Source: Hungatella sp. (lineage in GTDB: Bacteria > Bacillota > Clostridia > Lachnospirales > Lachnospiraceae). From it: a stretch of DNA of 64,000 nt. A model generated the notes under the pieces. That model made no database searches, had not been told where the DNA came from, and saw nothing but the letters and a program-made list of their open reading frames with translations. Location: positions 372,001-436,000 of the forward strand of contig WASS01000015.1 of NCBI GenBank assembly GCA_009712635.1, in the 5' to 3' direction. Below are positions 50,114-59,543 of this stretch, piece after piece (position 1 is the stretch's first letter; every line of letters starts with the position of its first letter). The translations under genes were made by a program, and so were the position numbers.

Positions 50114-51310
50114 ATGGATAAGATTAAGATGACAACCCCCATAGTCGAAATGGATGGCGACGAGATGACCCGTATTCTCTGGCAGATGATTAAGGACAAC
50201 CTTCTGCTGCCCTATATTGACTTAAAGACAGAATATTATGACCTTGGACTGGAGTACCGGGATCAGACAGATGATAAAGTGACCACTGATTCTGCTCTGG
50301 CCACAAAGAAATATAAAGTAGCCGTTAAATGCGCCACCATTACGCCAAATGCTGCCCGTGTAAAAGAATACAACTTAAAAGAGATGTGGAAAAGCCCCAA
50401 TGGCACCATCCGTGCAATTCTCGACGGAACCGTATTCCGGGCGCCTATTGTTGTTAAAGGAATTGAACCATGTGTTGTAAACTGGAAAAAGCCCATTACC
50501 ATTGCCAGACATGCATACGGTGATGTTTACAAAGGATCTGAGATGAAGATTCCCGGTGCCGGCAAAGTAGAACTTGTTTATACTGCCGCTGACGGAACAG
50601 AGGTACGGGAACTGGTTCATAACTTTGAGAGCGCGGGAATTGTCCAGGGTATGCATAATATTAACAATTCCATTGAAAGCTTTGCAAGAAGCTGCTTTAA
50701 TTATGCACTGGATACAAAGCAGGATTTATGGTTTGCAACCAAGGATACCATCTCCAAAAAGTATGACCACACCTTTAAGGACATTTTCCAGGATATCTTT
50801 GATGCTGAGTATGAGAATCTGTTTAAGGAAGCAGGTATTGAATATTTCTATACCTTAATCGATGATGCGGTAGCAAGAGTGATGAAATCAGAAGGCGGTT
50901 ATATCTGGGCCTGCAAGAATTACGATGGAGACGTTATGAGTGACATGGTTTCCTCTGCATTTGGATCTCTTGCCATGATGACCTCCGTACTGGTTTCTCC
51001 TGATGGTGACTTTGAGTATGAAGCAGCTCACGGAACGGTACAGAGACATTATTATCAGCACTTAAAGGGTGGGGAAACTTCTACCAACTCCGTTGCTACG
51101 ATTTTCGCCTGGACAGGAGCTTTAAGAAAGCGGGGAGAACTTGATGGAAATCAGGAACTGGCTGCATTCGCGGATAAGTTAGAGCAGGCCACCATCGATA
51201 CCATTGAGGCTGGAGAGATGACAAAAGATCTTGCGCTTATCACAACTATAGAAAATCCAACTGTTTTAAACAGTGAGAATTTTATAAAAGCGATTGCTAC
51301 AAGACTTTAA
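50114..51310 (+). CDS. icd: NADP-dependent isocitrate dehydrogenase
   Basis: Oxidises isocitrate to 2-oxoglutarate and CO2, supplying glutamate synthesis. The 398 residues match the eukaryote-like dimeric form: [50 protein letters not shown] and [15 protein letters not shown] with [11 protein letters not shown]. Substrate- and metal-binding residues are conserved. Starts after AAGGAGGAGAAACAC. It stands alone between the regulator and a lipoprotein gene, with its own promoter and terminator. Confidence 0.96.
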   Translation: MDKIKMTTPIVEMDGDEMTRILWQMIKDNLLLPYIDLKTEYYDLGLEYRDQTDDKVTTDSALATKKYKVAVKCATITPNAARVKEYNLKEMWKSPNGTIRAILDGTVFRAPIVVKGIEPCVVNWKKPITIARHAYGDVYKGSEMKIPGAGKVELVYTAADGTEVRELVHNFESAGIVQGMHNINNSIESFARSCFNYALDTKQDLWFATKDTISKKYDHTFKDIFQDIFDAEYENLFKEAGIEYFYTLIDDAVARVMKSEGGYIWACKNYDGDVMSDMVSSAFGSLAMMTSVLVSPDGDFEYEAAHGTVQRHYYQHLKGGETSTNSVATIFAWTGALRKRGELDGNQELAAFADKLEQATIDTIEAGEMTKDLALITTIENPTVLNSENFIKAIATRL

Positions 51311-51346
51311 TCATTATATCGATAATATAGCGGGACAAATTTATAT

Positions 51347-51376
51347 GAAAGGCAGGTTCTTAAGAATCTGTCTTTT
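51347..51376 (+). terminator. Terminator after icd
   Basis: AAAGGCAGGTTCTTAAGAATCTG and TCTTTTT form a short stem (AGGCAGGTTCTT/AAGAATCTGTCT) followed by T. Confidence 0.7.
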
Positions 51377-51400
51377 TGCTTTTTAAGTTAAAAAAAGTAA

Positions 51401-51438
51401 GATGCAACAAAACCAACTTACGTTAGTTTTGTTACATC
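51401..51438. terminator. Terminator after the lipoprotein gene
   Basis: GATGCAACAAAACCAAC pairs with GTTAGTTTTGTTACATC across a TTAC loop. On the minus strand T-rich sequence (TTACTTTTTTT) follows, so it terminates the gene at 51446. Confidence 0.8.
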
Positions 51439-51445
51439 CACTTTA

Positions 51446-51985
51446 TTAATCTTCCATATCACCAGATGCACCAACATATCTGTCGCAAACTGATATAGCT
51501 TCAATCGTACCATCTATTCCAAGAATTTCTGAAGAACAGTACACTCCATAATCACTTTTTTCCGCTTTTTGAGGAAGGTCCTTTTTAAGCACCTTTGAAT
51601 AATCACTGCCATCTTTTTTATAGTATAACTGCCTTAAATCAGTGCTTCCTGGATTCTCATAGGAAGTAAGGGAATCGATAGAATCACCTACCTTTACTCC
51701 ATTCATTAATTTCCAGCTGTCATCGTTCAACTGTATATAGGTAAGCAGATTTTCTTTATATCCAACTATAATATTTTCATAATCATAACCACCAGTCCAG
51801 CTTCGTTGATCTGTCTCTCCCAGTATCTTTTCTGCTTCTTCTCTTGGCATATAAAGTTCAAGGATTTTTCCATCTGAATTCTTAACTGCCAATTCCTCCG
51901 GGACTGATGTTTTTTTCCCACTGGATGAACAGGAACATAATAGAACAGACATGAATAACATTACTACACAAATAAACCTTTTCAT
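51446..51985 (-). CDS. Predicted lipoprotein, function unknown
   Basis: The 179 residues begin with a lipoprotein signal (FICVVMLFMSVLLCSCSSSG, lipobox LCSC). The mature domain is beta-rich with repeated SLTSYENPG-like turns and resembles small bacterial SmpA/BamE-like or peptidase-inhibitor folds in pattern (GKILELYMPREEAEKILGE, GGYDYENIIVGYKENLLTYI, NGVKVGDSIDSL). It stands alone. No specific family identified; the protein is likely anchored to the outer face of the membrane. Confidence 0.75.
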   Translation of the reverse strand: MKRFICVVMLFMSVLLCSCSSSGKKTSVPEELAVKNSDGKILELYMPREEAEKILGETDQRSWTGGYDYENIIVGYKENLLTYIQLNDDSWKLMNGVKVGDSIDSLTSYENPGSTDLRQLYYKKDGSDYSKVLKKDLPQKAEKSDYGVYCSSEILGIDGTIEAISVCDRYVGASGDMED

Positions 51986-52212
51986 AATTCCTCCCTTAAA
52001 ATTCTAAATTTATTCTTAAAGTCACTTTAACATTTTACATAAGTTCTGATACAGAATCAACCATAATTTACCAGACGCACTTTATTATTCATTTATTTTT
52101 ATTTAGAATAAGTCATATCGACATTTTTTTCAAAATCTCTGTTCAACCCATTATCAAAATGATATAATGAAAGTTATCATATGAAGCACTGGTAATGGAA
52201 GGACCTATAAAC

Positions 52213-53091
52213 ATGAATCTACGACATCTAACAATCTTTAAAACAGTATGTGAGGAAGGAAGCATTACAGGAGCGGCGAAGGCGTTGTCCATGACTCAGC
52301 CCGCTATCTCTCATGCCATCAATGAACTGGAAGAATCCGTTGGCTCTCCCCTGTTTGACCGTGTATCCCGAAGAGTAGTAATCAATGAAAACGGAAAATT
52401 TTATTTATCCAAAGTAATTCCTCTTCTGGAGTTATACCAGGATCTGGAGAACTATTCTGGTTCCCTGCACTTACAGGCACCTTTGCGGGTGGGCTCCTGT
52501 GTGACTCTGGCCAGTTACTTACTTCCAAACGCTGTTTCCCGTTTCACTCTGACAAATCCAGACATACAGCTGAAGGTTACCGTGGATAACTCAGTGGAAA
52601 TCATCAGCAAACTGTTAAAGAATGAGCTGGATCTGGCTCTGGTAGAAGGTGTCGTATCCGACGAGCAGCTGGAGAAAATACCATTTTCCTCCTATCCCAT
52701 GGCTGTAATCTGTTCTCCAAACCATCCCTTTGCAAACCGGGCTGCACAGCCGGTATCCTTAGACAAGCTGATTGAAGAACCTCTTTTATTGCGGGAGACC
52801 GGCTGCACCATCAGAGATACCTTTGACTGCGCGCTGGCACTGAATAACCTATCTGCAGAACCATTGTGGACCAGTACCAATTCTGATGTAATTTTACAGG
52901 CAGCCAGAGAAAATATCGGGATTGGTGTTGTACCAAGAATTTTTGCCGATGAATCCATTAAAAAGGGTGAGGTTTTTGAGATTGAGGTAAAAGATATGGA
53001 GATCAGCTGCATGAACCATGTTGTGTTCCATAAAGACAAATTTCAGACAGAATCCTTTCAGGCTTTTATTAATCTGGTCTTATTCGACTAA
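52213..53091 (+). CDS. LysR-family transcriptional regulator
   Basis: The 292-residue protein has an N-terminal winged HTH (MNLRHLTIFKTVCEEGSITG, AAKALSMTQPAISHAINELE) and a periplasmic-binding-protein-like effector domain (about 90-290). The start at 52213 is chosen for GGAAGGACCTATAAAC. It is convergent with the aminotransferase gene across a strong terminator. It likely regulates a divergent or distant target; ligand unknown. Confidence 0.93.
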   Translation: MNLRHLTIFKTVCEEGSITGAAKALSMTQPAISHAINELEESVGSPLFDRVSRRVVINENGKFYLSKVIPLLELYQDLENYSGSLHLQAPLRVGSCVTLASYLLPNAVSRFTLTNPDIQLKVTVDNSVEIISKLLKNELDLALVEGVVSDEQLEKIPFSSYPMAVICSPNHPFANRAAQPVSLDKLIEEPLLLRETGCTIRDTFDCALALNNLSAEPLWTSTNSDVILQAARENIGIGVVPRIFADESIKKGEVFEIEVKDMEISCMNHVVFHKDKFQTESFQAFINLVLFD

Positions 53092-53102
53092 TATAAAAAC
53101 GA

Positions 53103-53152
53103 AAAATCGCCGCACATCATCTCCTATCAAAGGCAGATTTGTGCGGCGATTT
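53103..53152. terminator. Bidirectional terminator between LysR and aminotransferase genes
   Basis: AAATCGCCGCACA pairs with TGTGCGGCGATTT across a 24-base loop. Confidence 0.85.
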
Positions 53153-53156
53153 CTAT

Positions 53157-54446
53157 TTATGCTTTTTCAGACAAAATGTGATCAATACTTACAATCTTAA
53201 CACAGAGTGCAAATAATTCCATGGCCTGTTTTAAATCCGGCAGAGTCGGATAAGACGGTGCAATACGAATGTTGCTGTCATGAGGATCCTTCCCATATGG
53301 ATAGGTCGCTCCTGCACCAGTCATGACCAGACCTGCTTTTTTGCATTTTGCAACAATGGTTTTAGCGCAGCCATCTAACGAATCAAAGGAAATAAAATAT
53401 CCGCCTTTTGGACAGGTCCATTCGCCAATTAAAAGACCGCCCAACTCTTTTTCCAGAGTTTCAATCACAGCTTCAAATTTAGGTCTCATGATATCTGCAT
53501 GCTTTCTCATATGCTCTACCATTCCATGAATGTCTCCAAAGAAACGTACATGACGGAGCTGGTTCACTTTATCATGGCCAATGGTCTGAATCTTTAACTG
53601 CTTCATGATGTCCGTTAAGTTATTCTCGCTGGCTGCAATCGCTGCAATACCGGAACCAGGGAAACTTACCTTTGAGGTGGAAGCAAATTTATAAACCATA
53701 TCCGGATTTCCGGCTCTCTTGCATTCTGCCAGAATCTCAATTAAATGATCCTGTTCGTTATCGTATAAATGGTGAATGGTATAAGCATTATCCCAGTAAA
53801 TACGGAAGTCGCTTGCTGCCGGTTTTAAACGGGCAAAACGGCGTACGGTTTCATCGGAGTAAGAAATCCCCTGAGGATTGGAGTACTTGGGTACACACCA
53901 GATACCCTTGATGGAATCGTCTGCAGCCACCAGCTGCTCTACCAGATCCATGTCCGGACCGGTTGGAGTCATAGGTACGTTTATCATCTCAATTCCAAAG
54001 TATTCTGTTATGGAGAAATGTCTGTCATATCCGGGTACAGGACAAAGGAACTTCACTTTATCCAGCTTACACCAGGGAGTGCTGCCCATAACACCGTGGG
54101 TCATGGAACGGGAAACGGTATCATACATTACATTTAAGCTGGAATTGCCATAAATAATAATGTGATCCGGTGCAACCTCCATCATATCGGCAAGAAGTTC
54201 CTTTGCCTCCTTGATTCCGTCAAGCACACCATAATTTCTGCAGTCTGTACCGTCATCACAGGTTAAATCATCGCTGCTGCTTAACACATCCATCATTCCC
54301 ATGGAGATATCCAGCTGCTCGGCACTAGGCTTTCCTCTGGACATATCAAGCTTTAAGTCTCTGCCCTGAAATTCCTTATACTGTGCAGAAAGTTCCTTTC
54401 TAAGCTCCTGTAACTCTTCCTTTGTCATCTCAACATACGGCTTCAT
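53157..54446 (-). CDS. PLP-dependent aspartate aminotransferase (class Ic type)
   Basis: The 429 residues match the subgroup related to Corynebacterium aspartate aminotransferase (Pfam Asp_aminotransf): LDMSRGKPSAEQLDISMGMM, SLNVMYDTVSRSMTHGVMGS, PVPGYDRHFSITEYFGIEM, and the PLP-lysine segment FASTSKVSFPGSGIAAIAAS (Lys in STSK). Transfers amino groups between aspartate and 2-oxoglutarate; substrate range is inferred. The start at 54446 is preferred (GAGGAGGAAGAAATCT precedes it). It is downstream of the gatB gene by 28 bases and may belong to the same operon, which consumes aspartyl-tRNA. Confidence 0.88.
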   Translation of the reverse strand: MKPYVEMTKEELQELRKELSAQYKEFQGRDLKLDMSRGKPSAEQLDISMGMMDVLSSSDDLTCDDGTDCRNYGVLDGIKEAKELLADMMEVAPDHIIIYGNSSLNVMYDTVSRSMTHGVMGSTPWCKLDKVKFLCPVPGYDRHFSITEYFGIEMINVPMTPTGPDMDLVEQLVAADDSIKGIWCVPKYSNPQGISYSDETVRRFARLKPAASDFRIYWDNAYTIHHLYDNEQDHLIEILAECKRAGNPDMVYKFASTSKVSFPGSGIAAIAASENNLTDIMKQLKIQTIGHDKVNQLRHVRFFGDIHGMVEHMRKHADIMRPKFEAVIETLEKELGGLLIGEWTCPKGGYFISFDSLDGCAKTIVAKCKKAGLVMTGAGATYPYGKDPHDSNIRIAPSYPTLPDLKQAMELFALCVKIVSIDHILSEKA

Positions 54447-54474
54447 AGATTTCTTCCTCCTCATAAAGATTCCT

Positions 54475-55908
54475 CTAACCTAACAGTTCCTTCAGAATTC
54501 GGTTGACCGCTCCCGGATCAGCCTTTCCTTTCATGGAACGCATGGTCTGACCAACCAGAAAGCCCATTGCTTTCTCTTTTCCGTTCCGGTAATCCTCAAC
54601 AGACTGGGGATTTGCAGCAAGAATCGCCTCAATGGCGGACTTAAGGGCACCTTCATCGCTTACGACTTTCAGTCCCTTTTCCTCTACATACCGCTCCGGA
54701 TCGATATCATTTAAGAAAATCTGCTCAAACACTTCCTTGGCAACCGTGCGGTTAATGGTTCCATTATCCACTAAAACAATCAGTTTTGCAAGATTTTCCG
54801 CAGAAAATGTCATATTTTCCATTTCCATCTCATGCTCTTTTAGCAGTCTCATGCCCTCTACCATCAGCCAGTTTGCTGCTTCTTTCGGCTTCTGGCAGAT
54901 GGCTGTAACCTGTTCAAATATATCAGCCATGTGCTTGGATCCGGTAATAATATCCGCATCGTATTCAGAAAGACTATATTCCTCCTGGTATCTTGCCATC
55001 TTCTCGGTACGCAGTTCCGGCTGCTTCTCTTTAATGCTCTGAATCCACTCATCGCTTATGGAAATGGGCGGCAGATCAGGATCCGGAAAATAACGGTAAT
55101 CTTTCGCGTCCTCTTTGGAACGCATGGCATGAGAAGACTCCTTGTTGTCATCCCAGCGCCTGGTTTCCTGAACCACAGCTTTACCGTCTTCAATCAGCTC
55201 GATCTGGCGCTTTCTCTCCCCTTCAATGGCACGGGCAATGGCTTTAAAGGAGTTTAAGTTCTTCATCTCTGTTCTGGTTCCGAACTGGGAAGCGCCTGCT
55301 TCTCTTACCGATAAGTTTACATCAGCTCTCATGGAACCTTCCTGCAGTTTGCAGTCAGAGGCGCCTAAGTACTGAATGATTAAGCGCAGCTTCTCTAAGT
55401 AAGCGATTACCTCATCTGCACTTCTCATATCCGGCTCGGAAACAATCTCAATTAACGGAACTCCGCTTCGGTTAAAATCAACTAAGGAACAGTCTTCCCA
55501 TTCATCGTGAATCAGCTTTCCTGCATCCTCTTCCATATGGATCTCATGAATTCCTATCTTTTTCTTTCCTGCAGCTGTATCAATTTCCACATATCCGTCG
55601 TGGCAGATGGGAAGATAAAGCTGGGAGATCTGATAGTTTTGTGGATTGTCAGGATAAAAATAATTTTTACGGTCAAATTTACAATTCTGGTTGATCTGGC
55701 AGTTTGCTGCAAGGCCTACTGCAAGGGCATATTCCACTACCTGTTTGTTAAGAACCGGAAGAGATCCCGGCATTCCGGTGCAGACCGGACAGGTATGGGT
55801 GTTGGGCGCTCCGCCGAATTCTGTGGAACAGGAGCAGAAGATTTTTGTTTTAGTCGCAAGCTCAACATGAACTTCCAGACCAATTACTGTTTCGTACTGT
55901 TTGCTCAT
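54475..55908 (-). CDS. gatB: Aspartyl/glutamyl-tRNA amidotransferase subunit B
   Basis: The 477-residue kinase-like subunit that phosphorylates the misacylated Asp-tRNA-Asn or Glu-tRNA-Gln. Motifs: ETVIGLEVHVELATKTKIFC, PVCTGMPGSLPVLN, KFDRKNYFYPDNPQNYQISQ and FNRSGVPLIEIVSEPDM. The C-terminal YqeY-like tail (about 330-477) is present. The gatA stop immediately precedes its start. Full length and intact. Confidence 0.97.
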   Translation of the reverse strand: MSKQYETVIGLEVHVELATKTKIFCSCSTEFGGAPNTHTCPVCTGMPGSLPVLNKQVVEYALAVGLAANCQINQNCKFDRKNYFYPDNPQNYQISQLYLPICHDGYVEIDTAAGKKKIGIHEIHMEEDAGKLIHDEWEDCSLVDFNRSGVPLIEIVSEPDMRSADEVIAYLEKLRLIIQYLGASDCKLQEGSMRADVNLSVREAGASQFGTRTEMKNLNSFKAIARAIEGERKRQIELIEDGKAVVQETRRWDDNKESSHAMRSKEDAKDYRYFPDPDLPPISISDEWIQSIKEKQPELRTEKMARYQEEYSLSEYDADIITGSKHMADIFEQVTAICQKPKEAANWLMVEGMRLLKEHEMEMENMTFSAENLAKLIVLVDNGTINRTVAKEVFEQIFLNDIDPERYVEEKGLKVVSDEGALKSAIEAILAANPQSVEDYRNGKEKAMGFLVGQTMRSMKGKADPGAVNRILKELLG

Positions 55909-57405
55909 TTACTTCTCCTCCTTTTCTCTCATTGCCTTAGCAGCCAGAGAAGGCATCTTGTAGGTTCTGCTTTGTTCCACTGCAAAACCGGCCCTTAAAA
56001 TATTCTTTTCCTGGAAACAGTCTGCAATCAGCTGTACGCCGATGGGAAGTCCCTTCTCATCTGTTCCAAACGGAACGGAGAGACCGGGAAGTCCGGCTAA
56101 GTTTACTGAGATTGTATAGATATCTCCCAGGTACATCTTTAAAGGATCGCTTAAGCTTTCGCCCAGTCTTGGAGCTGTGGTCGGTGCCGCCGGTCCCAAA
56201 ATCACATCATATTTGGAAAATGCCTCATCAAAGGCTTTCTTAATCAGCGCTTTTGTCTTTAATGCCTTTAAATAATATGCGTCATAATAACCGGAACTGA
56301 GTACGAACGAACCCAACATAATACGGCGTTTTACTTCCGGTCCGAAGCCCTCAGAACGGCTTTTTTTATACATGCCGTGAAGTCCTGTATATTCCTTCGC
56401 CCGGTATCCGTATTTTACACCGTCAAAACGGGACAGATTGGAGCTGGCTTCCGCAGAAGCTATGACATAATATGCCGGGATAGCATACTCCACCATTCCA
56501 AGATCAAAGGTCTCCACAACGGCACCCTTTTCTTCCAGTACCTTTGCCGCCTTTAAAACGGCCTCTTTTACTTCCGGCTCCAGGCCTTCTCCCATATAAT
56601 CAGCAGGAATTCCCACCTTTAAGCCTTTTACTTCACCGGTTAAATACCTGGTAAACTCATAATCCTCCCGCTGTACGGAAGTACTGTCCATACCATCATG
56701 GGAAGCCAGAACCTCAAGAATGGCTGCACAGTCAGTCACATCCTTTGCTACCGGTCCAATCTGATCTAAGGAGGAACCGTAAGCAATAAGGCCATAGCGG
56801 GAAATCGTTCCGTAAGTTGGCTTTAAACCTGTAACTCCGCAAAAGGAAGCCGGCTGTCTGATGGAACCGCCCGTATCAGAGCCCAGAGCGAAAAAGCACT
56901 CTGCTGCTGCCACTGCCGCACAGGAACCACCGGAAGAACCGCCGGGAACATGCTCCGGATTCCAGGGGTTTCTGGTAACGCCAAATGCAGAGGTTTCCGT
57001 TGTACTTCCCATCGCAAATTCATCCATATTGGTTTTTCCGATGATCACAGCTCCCGCCTGTTTTAAATTCTCCACCGCCTTGGCATTGTAAGTAGGAACA
57101 AAATCGGATAAGATCTTAGAACTGCAGGTAGTTTTCAGTCCTTCCATGCAGATGTTATCCTTAACTGCTGCAGGAACACCGGCAAGAGGACCAGTCAGCT
57201 CTCCTGATTCAATGCGCTTTTGGATCTCCTCTGCCTGTTTTAAGGCACCTTCTTCATCAATGGTTACGTAGCTGTTAAGCTCCGGTTCCATGGCCTTAAT
57301 CTGGCCTAAAACGGCTTTTACAGCCTCAGGGGAGGTAACCTCTCCCTCTTTTATCTTTTTCCCCAGCTGTACCGCTGTGAGGGACAATATTTCGCTTGCT
57401 GTCAT
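55909..57405 (-). CDS. gatA: Aspartyl/glutamyl-tRNA amidotransferase subunit A
   Basis: The 498-residue amidase subunit that releases ammonia from glutamine. The amidase-signature Ser-cis-Ser-Lys residues are in KDNICMEG (Lys), VPGGSSGGSCAAVAA (Ser) and LGSDTGGSIRQPASFCG (nucleophile Ser). Ammonia is channelled to GatB. Its stop abuts the gatB start. It lies 11 bases after gatC. Confidence 0.97.
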   Translation of the reverse strand: MTASEILSLTAVQLGKKIKEGEVTSPEAVKAVLGQIKAMEPELNSYVTIDEEGALKQAEEIQKRIESGELTGPLAGVPAAVKDNICMEGLKTTCSSKILSDFVPTYNAKAVENLKQAGAVIIGKTNMDEFAMGSTTETSAFGVTRNPWNPEHVPGGSSGGSCAAVAAAECFFALGSDTGGSIRQPASFCGVTGLKPTYGTISRYGLIAYGSSLDQIGPVAKDVTDCAAILEVLASHDGMDSTSVQREDYEFTRYLTGEVKGLKVGIPADYMGEGLEPEVKEAVLKAAKVLEEKGAVVETFDLGMVEYAIPAYYVIASAEASSNLSRFDGVKYGYRAKEYTGLHGMYKKSRSEGFGPEVKRRIMLGSFVLSSGYYDAYYLKALKTKALIKKAFDEAFSKYDVILGPAAPTTAPRLGESLSDPLKMYLGDIYTISVNLAGLPGLSVPFGTDEKGLPIGVQLIADCFQEKNILRAGFAVEQSRTYKMPSLAAKAMREKEEK

Positions 57406-57416
57406 TTTAATTCCCC

Positions 57417-57710
57417 CTATTCCACTGTCTTCGGCACTTTGAATGCTCCATCTTTGCTTTCCGGTGCATTCTTTAGAATCTGGTCTCTGTCGTCTCCGTT
57501 TATCACCACATCTTCCCGGAAAACATTGTAAACCGGAAATACATGTGACATGGGTTCCACCCCATCTGTATCAAGTTCATTTAATTTATCAATATAATCA
57601 AGCATACGGCCCATATCCTTTTTAGCCGCTTCCTTTTCATCATCATCAAGCTCCAGCTTGGCGAGAATGCCTACATACTCGATTGTTTCATCATCAATGA
57701 TGTGTGCCAT
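57417..57710 (-). CDS. gatC: Aspartyl/glutamyl-tRNA amidotransferase subunit C
   Basis: The 97-residue stabilising subunit: [40 protein letters not shown] and [14 protein letters not shown] match GatC. It wraps around GatA at the GatA-GatB interface. Second gene of the operon, between aspS2 and gatA. Confidence 0.95.
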   Translation of the reverse strand: MAHIIDDETIEYVGILAKLELDDDEKEAAKKDMGRMLDYIDKLNELDTDGVEPMSHVFPVYNVFREDVVINGDDRDQILKNAPESKDGAFKVPKTVE

Positions 57711-57735
57711 TTCTTTTCGTCTCCTTTTCGCCTAA

Positions 57736-59067
57736 TTACGGTTCCAGTCTGGTAACATCTCTTGGGAACAGTGTGGTCTCTCTGACGTTTGACTCGTCAA
57801 GAAGACGCATGGTCAGACGTTCCAGACCAATTCCCAGTCCGCCATGAGGAGGCATACCATACTTAAATATCATTAAATAGGAAGAGATGTCCTCCGGATT
57901 CATTCCTCTGGTCTCCATCTTTTTTATGATGGTATCATAATCATGAATTCTCTGTCCTCCGGTCGTGATCTCAAGTCCCTTAAAGAGTAAGTCAAAGCTT
58001 AAGGTGAATTTAGAATCTGCCGGATCATCCATGGCATAGAACGGACGCTTTTTGGAAGGATAATGAGTGACAAATACGAAATCACTGCCATACTCTTCTT
58101 TAAAGTAACGGCCGATTAAAACTTCCTCCTCCGGTTCTAAATCATAGGGGTTTCTAATCTTTCTGTTATATTTTTCAGATACCAGCTCTTTGGCTTTATC
58201 GAAACGGACCTGGGGTATGTTGGTTACATCAGGAAGTTCGATCTTTAACATGGCAAGTTCCTGTGCATATTCCTCACAAAGAAGCTCGAAAACATACTGA
58301 AGCATGGCTGTTTCCATTTCCATGATCTCCTCAAAGCTGTCGATGTATCCCATTTCAAAATCCATGCTGGTATATTCATTTAAATGTCTGGTTGTATTGT
58401 GTTTCTCTGCGCGGAAAACGGGTGCTACTTCAAATACCCGGTCATATACGCCAACCATAGTCTGTTTGTAGAACTGCGGGCTCTGACCCAGTTCTGCTTT
58501 TTTATTAAAATAATCCAGTTTAAATACGTTTGATCCGCCTTCTGCGCCCCGGGCTACAATCTTTGGTGTACGGATTTCGGTAAAATTCTGAGAATGAAGA
58601 AAATCCCGGAAGCCTCTTACAATCCCTTCCTGAATACGGAATTTTGCACGCTCCATGGGGTTACGCAAGGTAATTGGACGAAGACCCAGCTTTGTTTCCA
58701 AAGAGGTTTTTAACTTCCACTTGCTGATAGCGATAGGAAGCACTTCTGCCGGCTGTGATAACACGGTTATTTCCTGAAGCCTGATTTCAAATCCGTGAGG
58801 TGCCCGCTCCTCGCCGCTTACCACACCGGTAACACGAATCGCAGACTCTTCTTTTAACTGGTTTAAATCAAAGGCTGTTTTTCCGTCTTCAAACACGCAC
58901 TGTACCAGACCTTCGGCTTTTCTCAAAATAATAAAAGCCACATCACCCATGTCACGAATGGTATGGACACTTCCTTCCATCCGGACTGTCTTTCCTGCAT
59001 AATCACCAGATATAATTTCCTGGATTCCCATTGTTTCTTTCTGTTTTACACCACTGATAAATTCCAT
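57736..59067 (-). CDS. aspS: Non-discriminating (archaeal-type) aspartyl-tRNA synthetase
   Basis: The 443-residue class IIb synthetase lacks the GAD insertion of bacterial AspRS and is of the archaeal/AspS2 type: OB domain (KTVRMEGSVHTIRDMGDVAF), motif 2 region VFEVAPVFRAEKHNT and motif 3 GGLGIGLERLTMRLL. In Clostridia this second AspRS charges tRNA-Asn with Asp, and the downstream GatCAB then amidates it to Asn-tRNA-Asn. Being in the same operon as gatCAB, and behind a T-box, supports that role. The start follows AAGGAGAAATCAATC. Confidence 0.93.
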   Translation of the reverse strand: MEFISGVKQKETMGIQEIISGDYAGKTVRMEGSVHTIRDMGDVAFIILRKAEGLVQCVFEDGKTAFDLNQLKEESAIRVTGVVSGEERAPHGFEIRLQEITVLSQPAEVLPIAISKWKLKTSLETKLGLRPITLRNPMERAKFRIQEGIVRGFRDFLHSQNFTEIRTPKIVARGAEGGSNVFKLDYFNKKAELGQSPQFYKQTMVGVYDRVFEVAPVFRAEKHNTTRHLNEYTSMDFEMGYIDSFEEIMEMETAMLQYVFELLCEEYAQELAMLKIELPDVTNIPQVRFDKAKELVSEKYNRKIRNPYDLEPEEEVLIGRYFKEEYGSDFVFVTHYPSKKRPFYAMDDPADSKFTLSFDLLFKGLEITTGGQRIHDYDTIIKKMETRGMNPEDISSYLMIFKYGMPPHGGLGIGLERLTMRLLDESNVRETTLFPRDVTRLEP

Positions 59068-59440
59068 GATTGATTTCTCCTTACCTGAATGTAATTGCTT
59101 TGATTCCGGAGAAATATTTTATGACAATAAAATATCCCGTCCCGGAATACAGTTACATATTCCGGGACGGGATTACTATGGCAATAGACTCCCGCGGTAC
59201 CACCCGCATTGAGATAAAGATATCTCCACTCAAACATTTAACGCATGTATACGGACAAACCTACTCATGTCACCGGTACAAATCTGTACCAGCCGCTTCG
59301 ATCTATCGGCTCCGGAGTGTTCCCATAGCCAAGTCTCTCGTGAAAGCGCTCTCAGTCGGTGACGCAATCTTCCTGTCCGGATCCATAGGCCAGAGTCTCC
59401 TTCTCTGCCTTTTTAGTATTTATTTCATTCTGTAGCTTCA
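59068..59440 (-). promoter_or_regulatory. T-box leader of the transamidation operon, with overlapping GAA/AAC specifier
   Basis: On the minus strand GGGTGGTACCGCGGG lies at 59191-59205. A very strong terminator follows (ATCCCGTCCCGGAATA with TATTCCGGGACGGGAT, then TATTTTATT; 59129-59175). In Stem I the specifier region reads GGGAACACT; GAAC at 59319-59322 includes AAC (Asn) and, in the overlapping frame, GAA (Glu). Clostridial transamidation operons are known to have such a two-codon T-box that binds both tRNA-Asn and tRNA-Glu. The 5' end is approximate. Confidence 0.9.
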
Positions 59441-59543
59441 TCATGCCCTGTTTTCAATTTTTTTAAACAGTTCAACACTTCACTACAATGAATTTCACTT
59501 ATAATATCACAATCTTTTTCCCGATGCAATGTTTTTTTATAAT

